DNA from: Planctomycetota bacterium
Lineage (GTDB): Bacteria > Planctomycetota > PUPC01
Length of the DNA stretch: 9,352 nucleotides
Direction of reading: 5' to 3'
Assembly (NCBI GenBank): GCA_003559755.1
Contig: PWKM01000060.1
Location: 1 to 9,352, forward strand
Shown here: positions 1 to 4,944 of the stretch, piece by piece
Numbering within the stretch: position 1 is the first letter of the stretch
Layout of the letters: each line of letters opens with the position of its first letter
Notes under the pieces: model-generated
The model's input: only the letters and a program-made list of their open reading frames with translations
What the model was told of the DNA's origin: nothing
Database searches by the model: none
Position numbers and translations under genes: made by a program

Positions 1-173
1 AGCAGTTTATGGCACGGCTCGGCCAGCAGCAGGAACCGGTGCTGAGCGAGCAGGAGCTGGCCGACATAGGCCGAGCCGTTGAAAACGCCGCTGCCGAGCT
101 CGATAGCTTGGCCAATACGCTGGAGCGGGCGACGGCCGGATTCCGGCAAATGCCCGACGACGACGAGGACTAG
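1..173 (+). CDS. C-terminal end of an unrecognised protein (partial, start outside window)
   Basis: An open frame enters from the left edge (first full codon at base 3) and stops at TAG 171-173, giving 56 residues. The visible part is hydrophilic, rich in Gln, Glu and Ala, and reads like a helical or coiled-coil tail (an EQELADIGRAVENAAAELDS-like stretch). It ends in a very acidic DDDED tail. An ATG occurs at 9-11, but no ribosome binding site can be judged because it sits at the window edge, so the gene most probably starts upstream. I do not recognise the family and assign no function. The amphipathic pattern and the acidic end make a real C-terminus more likely than chance, but the fragment is short. 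Confidence 0.5.
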   Translation, partial: QFMARLGQQQEPVLSEQELADIGRAVENAAAELDSLANTLERATAGFRQMPDDDED

Positions 174-283
174 CTCGGCCGATCCTCCGACCGCTGGCCG
201 GGCAGGCATCACCGCGCCGACCGAACAAGGTCCATCGCACCCGGGCCGCACCTCACTCCCCTACCGAGATCGGGCCATCTGTG

Positions 284-310
284 CCGGACCGCCCTGTTTG
301 CCCGGTCCGG
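284..310. repeat. Perfect 8-bp inverted repeat (stem-loop)
   Basis: CCGGACCG (284-291) and CGGTCCGG (303-310) are exact reverse complements around an 11-base loop. It lies 110 bases after the stop of the partial first gene. No T-tract follows, so it could be a weak terminator, an mRNA 3' stabiliser or a protein-binding palindrome. The sequence does not decide between these. Confidence 0.4.
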
Positions 311-465
311 TCAGGTGCCGCCGTGATCAGCAGGTACGGTTGGCCGGGACCGGGCTGCCCGTGGTGCCGATTGCTCCCCGGCTTCAGGAGACGAAGCACA
401 GGCGATCGCGTGGAAGTGTGGAATTATGCCATTGGTGTGGTGCGTTTCGGCAACATCTGCTCTGT

Positions 466-487
466 CGTGTTGTTTTTTTGCAACATG
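466..487. repeat. AT-rich inverted repeat TGTTG/CAACA
   Basis: CGTGTTG (466-472) pairs with CAACATG (481-487) over 7 positions, one of them G-T, around a T-rich 8-base centre. It lies about 210-230 bases upstream of the predicted sigma-54 start site, a distance compatible with an enhancer-binding-protein site. No known consensus is matched, so its function is only a suggestion. Confidence 0.3.
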
Positions 488-521
488 CCGTAACTAATTG
501 AACGTCAAAACCTTAGGTCCA

Positions 522-559
522 AAAACGCCCAGGAGGCGTTTTGGGACGTTGTTTTTTTT
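522..559 (+). terminator. Terminator-like hairpin with downstream T-run
   Basis: AAAACGCC (522-529) and GGCGTTTT (535-542) form a perfect 8-bp stem with a CAGGA loop. The A-rich 5' side and T-rich 3' side resemble a bidirectional intrinsic terminator. Eight further T residues occur at 552-559, after a 9-base gap. It is 349 bases from the nearest upstream stop, which is far for a terminator. The alternative is an upstream activator site for the sigma-54 promoter, since it would sit about 155-175 bases before the start site. Confidence 0.4.
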
Positions 560-611
560 ACACACCTCTCGATGGGCCGGAGCCAGTGCCCTCCGACGCC
601 AAAAACATAAC

Positions 612-666
612 TTGTTTTACAACAGCACCTTATAGCTTCCGCGAATTATTACATTGCGTTACAACA
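612..666 (+). promoter_or_regulatory. Tandem direct repeat upstream of the sigma-54 promoter
   Basis: TTGTTTTACAACA (612-624) and TTGCGTTACAACA (654-666) match at 11 of 13 positions and are exactly 42 bases apart, about four helical turns. The second copy ends one base before the -24 element at 668. Two more CAACA words lie at 451-455 and 481-485. A same-face tandem site next to a sigma-54 promoter would fit an activator-binding site, but the second copy is unusually close to the core promoter. The activator is unknown. Confidence 0.3.
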
Positions 667-667
667 T

Positions 668-684
668 TTGGCACGAAATTTGCT
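668..684 (+). promoter_or_regulatory. Sigma-54 (RpoN) -24/-12 promoter for the PEP-CTERM gene
   Basis: TTGGCACG (668-675), four bases, then TTGCT (680-684) is an essentially perfect -24/-12 element. The GG and GC dinucleotides are separated by exactly 10 bases, as sigma-54 holoenzyme requires. Transcription should start near 695, leaving a leader of about 143 bases before the ATG at 838. Sigma-54 promoters need an ATP-dependent enhancer-binding activator. In bacteria with exosortase systems, the PrsK/PrsR two-component pair together with RpoN has been linked to PEP-CTERM gene expression, so a PrsR-like activator is a reasonable guess. None of these regulators is encoded in the window. Confidence 0.85.
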
Positions 685-700
685 CTTAGGAGAACCGTCT

Positions 701-805
701 ATGTCAGTGTCCGAGCGTTCGGGCGCGACGTTGTTGGCGTCGCTCGCAACGTGGCGAGCAGCGAGAATGATAAGCGAGTCGCAGTCCGTGATACCGATTG
801 GCTAA
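701..805 (+). CDS. Possible 34-residue leader ORF in the 5' leader of the PEP-CTERM gene
   Basis: ATG at 701-703 opens a frame that ends at TAA 803-805, 32 bases before the PEP-CTERM start and in a different frame. An AGGAG ribosome binding site (688-692) lies 8 bases before it. The predicted sigma-54 start near 695 is downstream of that AGGAG, so a sigma-54 transcript would carry only about six bases before the ATG. The frame would be translated well only from a transcript starting further upstream. The peptide (MSVSERSGATLLASLATWRA at its start) matches nothing I recognise. It could be a regulatory leader peptide or chance. Confidence 0.2.
   Translation: MSVSERSGATLLASLATWRAARMISESQSVIPIG
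725..759 (+). other. Structured 5' leader with two competing hairpins
   Basis: GCGACG (725-730) pairs with CGTCGC (738-743), and GCTCGC (742-747) pairs with GCGAGC (754-759). Both are 6-bp GC-rich stems, and they share bases 742-743, so they compete. Further GCGAG words at 761-765 and 774-778 could also pair with the same CTCGC. All lie within the predicted sigma-54 leader, before the ribosome binding site at 826-831. A regulatory role is possible but not shown. No known riboswitch was recognised. Confidence 0.3.
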
Positions 806-837
806 CACCGAGACGCGACGGAAAAAAGGAGTTTGCG

Positions 838-1935
838 ATGATGTTCGGAAATGATTTCGGGAGAGGGATGGTCGTGAGTGCCGCTCTGTGTGTGGCCTTG
901 TTGGTCGTGTGCCCGGTTGTCCTGGCCGACGTGTACCAGGGCAGTCTGGTCTACTCGAACTATGGCGCCGTCAACACCGGCCTGTTTGTCGATGGTCGGG
1001 ACGATGGTTGGCAGCTCTACACATCCATCGAGTGGCTGGTATCCAACGAACAGCCCGGGGCGCCAACATTGCACCCTTGGTATTACAGCTACACCGTCAC
1101 CGTACAGAAATACGGCTTGAGCCACATGACCCTGGAGCTCTCGGATGATTTCCAGGAATCCGACATGACGGGACTCACGGTCAACGGCGTGCCCCACACG
1201 GAATTCTCTATCGGAATCCACTCCCCTAATCCGGGCAGCCCCCTGCTGCCGGAGGCACTCTTCGGTGTCAAGTTCGACGATCTGGACGACGGGATTGAAG
1301 TTGAGGGCTATGTTATCCACGAGTTGTCTTTCTTCAGCAACCGGACGCCTGTCTGGGGCGACGTCTATCTCAAGGGCGGGCAGAATGACGGCTTCAACCA
1401 GGGCTTTACTGTCAACGATTGGGACCCAACCGACGCCCCGGCCGACGGCTCGCTCGATGGGCACCTTCTTGTGCCGAACTCCATAGGGGAACTGACTGAC
1501 CTGGCTTCACTGGGCAGTTACGTCTGGTTCGATATCAACGGCGATGGCATCTGGGACACGGACGAGCCGGCGTTCCCGGGGCTTATCGTCAACCTGTACG
1601 ACGCGCAGAATGTTCTCCTGGACTCGACGGTCACGGATGACGACGGCCTGTTCCTGTTCAGTGACCTGATGCCGGGCGACTATGAGCTCGAGTTTATCCT
1701 CCCGGACGGATACGCGTTCACTCTGCAGAATATGGGCGACGATCCGTTCAAGGACAGCGACGTGGACATGTGGACCGGGCTCACCGGCCTGATCTCTCTT
1801 TCCGGGGGGCAGGTCGATCTGAGTTGGGGTGCCGGGCTGCTCCAGGCCGATGACCACCCGCCCATCCCCGAGCCGGCCGGCCTCTCGCTGCTCGGGCTGG
1901 CCCTGCTCGGTGTTCGCCGGCGCCGCAGACGCTGA
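838..1935 (+). CDS. PEP-CTERM surface protein with SdrD_B-type calcium-binding repeat
   Basis: A 365-residue exported protein. Residues 1-30 form a signal peptide, with likely cleavage after VVLA (residue 30). Residues 31 to about 220 are an unrecognised beta-rich region with many Asp, Gly and Trp residues. Residues about 224-335 are a single SdrD_B/Cna-B-like repeat: LGSYVWFDINGDGIWDTDEP carries a calcium-loop pattern, followed by PGLIVNLYDA, a MPGDYELEF strand and a DSDVD...TGLT end. Residues 344-346 (PEP), a hydrophobic helix (347-359) and six arginines form the PEP-CTERM signal recognised by exosortase, which would cleave and anchor the protein. No exosortase is in the window. I chose ATG 838 over upstream in-frame codons because AAGGAG (826-831) lies 6 bases before it and the signal peptide starts there. 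It is preceded by the sigma-54 promoter. It is probably a cell-envelope or matrix protein; its ligand is unknown. Confidence 0.9.
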   Translation: MMFGNDFGRGMVVSAALCVALLVVCPVVLADVYQGSLVYSNYGAVNTGLFVDGRDDGWQLYTSIEWLVSNEQPGAPTLHPWYYSYTVTVQKYGLSHMTLELSDDFQESDMTGLTVNGVPHTEFSIGIHSPNPGSPLLPEALFGVKFDDLDDGIEVEGYVIHELSFFSNRTPVWGDVYLKGGQNDGFNQGFTVNDWDPTDAPADGSLDGHLLVPNSIGELTDLASLGSYVWFDINGDGIWDTDEPAFPGLIVNLYDAQNVLLDSTVTDDDGLFLFSDLMPGDYELEFILPDGYAFTLQNMGDDPFKDSDVDMWTGLTGLISLSGGQVDLSWGAGLLQADDHPPIPEPAGLSLLGLALLGVRRRRRR

Positions 1936-1952
1936 ACCACTTTCAGCACATC

Positions 1953-1982
1953 CCCGCCCCGCGCCGAAAGGTGCCGGGCGGG
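1953..1982 (+). terminator. Strong GAAA-capped hairpin after the PEP-CTERM gene
   Basis: CCCGCCC (1953-1959) pairs with GGGCGGG (1976-1982). Inside that, GCGCC (1961-1965) pairs with GGTGC (1970-1974) around a GAAA tetraloop, with one C-C mismatch between the two stems. It begins 17 bases after the stop codon. There is no T-tract, so it is either a terminator of the type without a U-run or an mRNA 3' stabiliser. Confidence 0.5.
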
Positions 1983-2012
1983 CCCAGCAGCCGGAATCCG
2001 CCGGCCACTGCC

Positions 2013-2040
2013 TTGTACCGGAGTCAGCAGTGGCTACAAT
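2013..2040 (+). promoter_or_regulatory. Possible weak sigma-70 promoter for the small membrane protein
   Basis: TACAAT (2035-2040) is a 5/6 match to the -10 consensus. TTGTAC (2013-2018) is only a 3/6 match to -35, at 16-base spacing. It would start transcription about 42 bases before the ATG at 2089. It is the only candidate between the hairpin at 1982 and the gene. Confidence 0.3.
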
Positions 2041-2088
2041 GAATCAATCCGCTATGGCAACGAGCACGGACACATTGGAGGCCCTTCT

Positions 2089-2325
2089 ATGGCTCGACTG
2101 AAATTTCTGGGCGCATCGATCGTTTTGACAGGCCTCGTTCTCATCCCGCTGGTTTTCCTCGTGATGCTGTTTCTGGTCAAAGTGATGTGGGCCTGGACCG
2201 TCCCCGACCTCTTCCCCGAGGCGGTCCGGCAGGGGCTGGTAGCCCCCTCCATCGGCTGGCTCACGTCGGCCAAGATCGCGATCTTCATCGCCATCCTGTC
2301 CGCCTTCGCCCGCGGTCGGACGTAG
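2089..2325 (+). CDS. Small two-helix membrane protein of unknown function
   Basis: A 78-residue protein with a clear GGAGG ribosome binding site (2077-2081), 7 bases before ATG 2089. A short basic N-terminus (MARLK) is followed by a long hydrophobic helix (residues about 8-36, with Trp at 34 and 36). A soluble loop follows (WTVPDLFPEAVRQGL, 36-50), then a second hydrophobic helix (about 54-74) and a basic end (RGRT). This reads as an inner-membrane protein with a 15-20-residue polar loop. It is not cut or frameshifted. The size and layout are also seen in holin-like proteins, but nothing nearby (no endolysin or phage gene) supports that. I do not recognise the family and give no function. Confidence 0.75.
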   Translation: MARLKFLGASIVLTGLVLIPLVFLVMLFLVKVMWAWTVPDLFPEAVRQGLVAPSIGWLTSAKIAIFIAILSAFARGRT

Positions 2326-2649
2326 AGGTCGATGCTCGAGCCCATCCGTGTTCTCCATGCAGCACGGAGAAATCACGAGCTGACCGGCACCGGCAGAAAG
2401 CCGTTCGCTTTCAGCCCCCGGGCAATGAATCCAGGTTCGCAGTGATCGGGAAATAGACCGGACCGGTTATCGTTTGACAAACGGGCGCACCCCGGTCAGA
2501 ATACGCGCGGCTGAAGGTGCTGAACAACGGCCACGGGCGTAAATCTCGGCGGGAAGGAGTTGTCCGGGCGACTGCCGATAGCAGAACGGTCCGGCTCTCT
2601 GCCCGGCAACATGGCAAGGACAATTGCAACAGCAATCACAGGAGACCGT
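2326..2649. other. Intergenic region before the PurL-like gene
   Basis: No gene was seen in these 324 bases. They hold the promoter at 2474-2502 and two modest hairpins: TTCTCC/GGAGAA (2351-2356 with 2366-2371) and GAAAGC/GCTTTC (2396-2401 with 2407-2412, CGTTC loop). Neither hairpin has a T-tract. In-frame upstream start codons for the next gene at 2560 (TTG) and 2611 (ATG) exist but are poorer choices than 2650. Confidence 0.55.
2474..2502 (+). promoter_or_regulatory. Sigma-70-like promoter upstream of the PurL-like gene
   Basis: TTGACA (2474-2479) is a perfect -35 element. At the ideal 17-base spacing it is followed by CAGAAT (2497-2502), a 4/6 match to -10. The start site would be near 2509, giving a leader of about 140 bases to ATG 2650. 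Confidence 0.45.
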
Positions 2650-3759
2650 ATGAACACGATCGAGAAGGCATTGATCCACGGGCTGTTCGTTCACCTGCAT
2701 CATAACGTCGACAAGGTAATCGATTTCAAGGCGTTCCAGAAGCTGAATGAGCAGTTGGACCAGGTCTGGCCGGGAGCACTCGCTGTCGGACCGCAGGACA
2801 ACGACGACGCCGCGGTCTTTGAGGTGCCGGGCATGGACGGCTTTGTCGTGGCCAAGATGGAGAGCCATTGCTCCCCCTGCGTCCCCAGACCGTATGACGC
2901 GGCCGCCACCGGGGCGGGAGGGGCGATGCGGGACGTGGTTGCGATGGGAGGCCGGCCGGTTTTTCTGCTGGATTTCATCGGGACCCGCCCCCTGGACCAG
3001 GAAGTGATCGTCGGCCCCTGCGGCTTTGCGGGCACGTGTGAATGCGGCGAATGCGAGGTGATGACCAGCCAGGAGCGGCTGAACCTGATGATCAAAGGGT
3101 TGAGCGACATGTGCGCCGCGATGGACGTGTTCGTTGTCGGCGGGGGGGTCTCCACCTCGTTCTCCGACATCGTGCCGGCGGTCGTCGTGTCGGTGTTCGG
3201 CCGACTGCTCACGGAGAAGCCGCTGACCAAGCCGGCCAAGAACGCCGGGGACAAGCTGATCGTCATCGGCGTCACGGGGAATGACGGCAACGACACGCTG
3301 TACAGGGCCGGCGTCGTCAACGAGATGCGCCCGGCCGTGGCGTTGTTCGAGGAAGAGAAGGTCGCCATGGAGGCCGTCCTGGCGGCCTTCGAAACGGGCA
3401 GGGTGAACGCCTGTTCCGATCTGGGAGCCGCCGGCATCGGGGCCGCCGTCTGCGAATCGGCACGATACGGAGGGCTCGGAGCCCGGGTGGACCTGTCCGC
3501 TGTGCCGGTGTCCGACGACGGGATCACCCCGGAGGAAATTCTGATCTGCGAGACGCAGGCCCGGTACGTGATTCAGGTCGCGCCGGAATTTGTCGATGAG
3601 GTTATGGAGGCCGTCCGATCCAAGACCGACCGGACTGCGGTCATCGGAGAAATCACCGAGGATGACAGGGAGGTGTTCGAATACGGCGAGGAGGTCGTCG
3701 CCGTCATCCCCAATCATCCGTCGGAAGAGGTCCTCCAGTCTTTGCGAGGCGGCAAGTAA
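2650..3759 (+). CDS. Half-length PurL-like / AIR-synthase-superfamily protein with altered active-site motif and cysteine cluster
   Basis: A 369-residue protein that follows the first AIRS module of PurL (FGAM synthase) from end to end. It has NDDAAV (51-56), then ESHCSPC (71-77) at the place of PurL's ESHNHPS, followed by PYDAAATGAGGAMRDVVAMG (81-100) and LLDFIGT. Further on it has VVGGGVS (162-168), IGVTGNDGND (206-215), SDLGAAG (257-262), GGLGARVDLSAVP (274-286), the GITPEEILICETQARY stretch (291-306) and IGEITEDD (332-339). PurL is about twice as long, with two such modules; only one is present here. The second His of the histidine motif is Ser and the Asn is Cys. A PurL-type GNCIGVP-like segment is missing. 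C74, C77, C124, C130, C132 and C135 form a possible metal site. The fold implies ATP-dependent chemistry on an amide or carbonyl substrate, but the reaction is unknown. The start was chosen for AGGAG (2640-2644), 5 bases before ATG. Confidence 0.8.
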   Translation: MNTIEKALIHGLFVHLHHNVDKVIDFKAFQKLNEQLDQVWPGALAVGPQDNDDAAVFEVPGMDGFVVAKMESHCSPCVPRPYDAAATGAGGAMRDVVAMGGRPVFLLDFIGTRPLDQEVIVGPCGFAGTCECGECEVMTSQERLNLMIKGLSDMCAAMDVFVVGGGVSTSFSDIVPAVVVSVFGRLLTEKPLTKPAKNAGDKLIVIGVTGNDGNDTLYRAGVVNEMRPAVALFEEEKVAMEAVLAAFETGRVNACSDLGAAGIGAAVCESARYGGLGARVDLSAVPVSDDGITPEEILICETQARYVIQVAPEFVDEVMEAVRSKTDRTAVIGEITEDDREVFEYGEEVVAVIPNHPSEEVLQSLRGGK

Positions 3760-3869
3760 GGCGTCCCCGGGTCGGAATTGCCCGTGTACAGGATACGGCA
3801 AAGAGAGATATTGAACCGGCAGCCGCCCGGAACGGTTTGTCGAGTGCCGGCCCGAAAGGAGGACAGGCG

Positions 3870-4718
3870 ATGATACGTTCAATGCGGTGGCTGACGATCC
3901 TGGTTGCGGTGATGGCCGTGATGATAATTTGGACAACGATGGGAGCAGCAGCCCAACAGCCGGAACTGTTGCCGGTGGTGGAGGAGGAACCGGAACCCCC
4001 GGCGATGCTGCCGGCTGTGACCGATGGGCTGGTCGCTTGGTACCCGCTCAACGACGGCGAAGGTCGGGTAGCTCGCGACCGCAGCGGCGAGGATGTGGCA
4101 CCCAACCTGCTGGTTACGCCGGAAACGGCCTGGGAAGAGGACGGACCCGGGCTCACGTTCGACAACGACCAGGCCCGAGCTTACAGCGAGGAACCGCCGC
4201 GCCAACTCATCGAGCGATTGGCCGAGAGCAAGGCGTTTTCCTTCGAAGTGTGGCTGGCGCCGGACGGCCTCGAACAGGGTGGACCCGCCCGGATCGTCAC
4301 CATCTCGGACGGGACCAGCCGTCGAAATATCACCATCGGGCACGGGGAACACCGACAACCAGGCCCCGATCTGTATCTCCGACTGCGCACGACACGAACC
4401 GATGCAAACGGGATGCCCAATATCGTGGCCCCCGACACGATCATCGAGCAGCCGGCCCAATATGTCGTGACCTATACCGAGAACCTGCTCGTGACCGTCT
4501 ATCGGGACGGCAAGCTCGTTTATCGGGGCGCTCGCGAAGGCAGCCTGAATTGGGACACTGGATACCAGTTGGCGTTCGGTGCCGAGCCGGATGGCGAACG
4601 GAACTGGCGCGGTCGGCTGTATCGCGTCGGAATCTATGACCGGGAACTGACCGCAGAGGAGGTTGAACGGAACTACAAACACTGGACGACCGACGAGGAG
4701 CCCGAAGAAGAAGAATGA
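3870..4718 (+). CDS. Secreted LamG (concanavalin-like jelly-roll) domain protein
   Basis: A 282-residue protein. AAAGGAGG (3855-3862) lies 7 bases before ATG 3870, an excellent ribosome binding site that rules out the longer in-frame start at 3837. Residues 1 to about 28 are a signal peptide (basic MIRSMR, hydrophobic core, TMGAAA end). A Pro/Glu-rich linker (31-48) follows. Residues about 50-270 form one LamG domain: GLVAWYPLNDGEG (53-65), FSFEVWLAP (123-131), RIVTISDGTS (141-150), QYVVTYTENLLVTVYRDGKL (197-216) and the closing LYRVGIYDRELTAEEVERNY (250-269). The tail is very acidic (EEPEEEE). Such domains bind carbohydrate or protein ligands outside the cytoplasm and are abundant in planctomycetes. 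There is no catalytic domain and no anchor. The gene follows the PurL-like gene by 110 bases with no clear terminator or strong promoter between, so they may be co-transcribed. Confidence 0.85.
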   Translation: MIRSMRWLTILVAVMAVMIIWTTMGAAAQQPELLPVVEEEPEPPAMLPAVTDGLVAWYPLNDGEGRVARDRSGEDVAPNLLVTPETAWEEDGPGLTFDNDQARAYSEEPPRQLIERLAESKAFSFEVWLAPDGLEQGGPARIVTISDGTSRRNITIGHGEHRQPGPDLYLRLRTTRTDANGMPNIVAPDTIIEQPAQYVVTYTENLLVTVYRDGKLVYRGAREGSLNWDTGYQLAFGAEPDGERNWRGRLYRVGIYDRELTAEEVERNYKHWTTDEEPEEEE

Positions 4719-4777
4719 CTCGACATCGTCCGGCTGTATTGCGGCAATAACGGAAACGCGCAGGGACATGGCGCGGT

Positions 4778-4814
4778 AAAAAAGCGTGCTCGGAAGGGTC
4801 GAACCGGCCCGAGC
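4778..4814 (-). terminator. Intrinsic terminator for the sigma/anti-sigma operon
   Basis: On the minus strand GCTCGG (4814-4809) pairs with CCGAGC (4793-4788). After ACGC, a run of six T follows (4783-4778). It lies about 130 bases beyond the stop of the anti-sigma gene, between the two convergent genes. The loop is long (15 bases), and four bases separate the stem from the T-run, so the call is moderate. No equivalent plus-strand terminator was found for the LamG gene. Confidence 0.45.
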
Positions 4815-4944
4815 GAGGCGTGACGACATTGTTGCTTCCGCCCGTGTACGCCGACACACGACTCCCCAGGCAGGGGGACTACCTCACCTGTCGCCCCGTG
4901 TTACCCATCCCGCATTCACCGGGTTCTTTTGCCACCGGCCTTCG

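Larger units (their letters stand above)
174..667. other. Intergenic region upstream of the PEP-CTERM gene
   Basis: No convincing gene lies here. The first two thirds are GC-rich. The last part (about 420-690) is clearly richer in A and T and holds several short inverted and direct repeats, listed separately, before the sigma-54 promoter. Open frames that cross it have unlikely compositions and no ribosome binding sites. I looked for a tRNA-like T-loop pattern and found none. Confidence 0.6.

Noticed and set aside
79..501. 140-residue plus-strand open frame
   Set aside because: It overlaps the better-supported end of the first gene in another frame, has no ribosome binding site, and has a Pro/Arg-rich composition typical of GC-rich noise.
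541..837. In-frame N-terminal extension of the PEP-CTERM protein by 99 residues
   Set aside because: The extension covers the sigma-54 promoter and would put a signal peptide in the middle of the protein. ATG 838 has its own AAGGAG site and begins a normal signal peptide.
2039..2101. 20-residue frame MNQSAMATSTDTLEALLWLD before the small membrane protein
   Set aside because: Its ATG overlaps the candidate -10 element, it has no ribosome binding site, and it runs into the start of the next gene.
2089..2325. Phage holin
   Set aside because: The size and two helices fit, but no endolysin, phage or toxin gene is nearby and no holin family signature was recognised.
3760..3869. Separate promoter for the LamG gene
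   Set aside because: TGTACA-N16-GATATT (3785-3812) matches the consensus at only 4/6 in each box, which is too weak to call. Read-through from the PurL-like gene is as likely.
2467..3936. 489-residue minus-strand frame over the PurL-like gene
   Set aside because: It is the antisense shadow of a gene with unmistakable family motifs, and it is rich in His, Arg and Gly with no domain.
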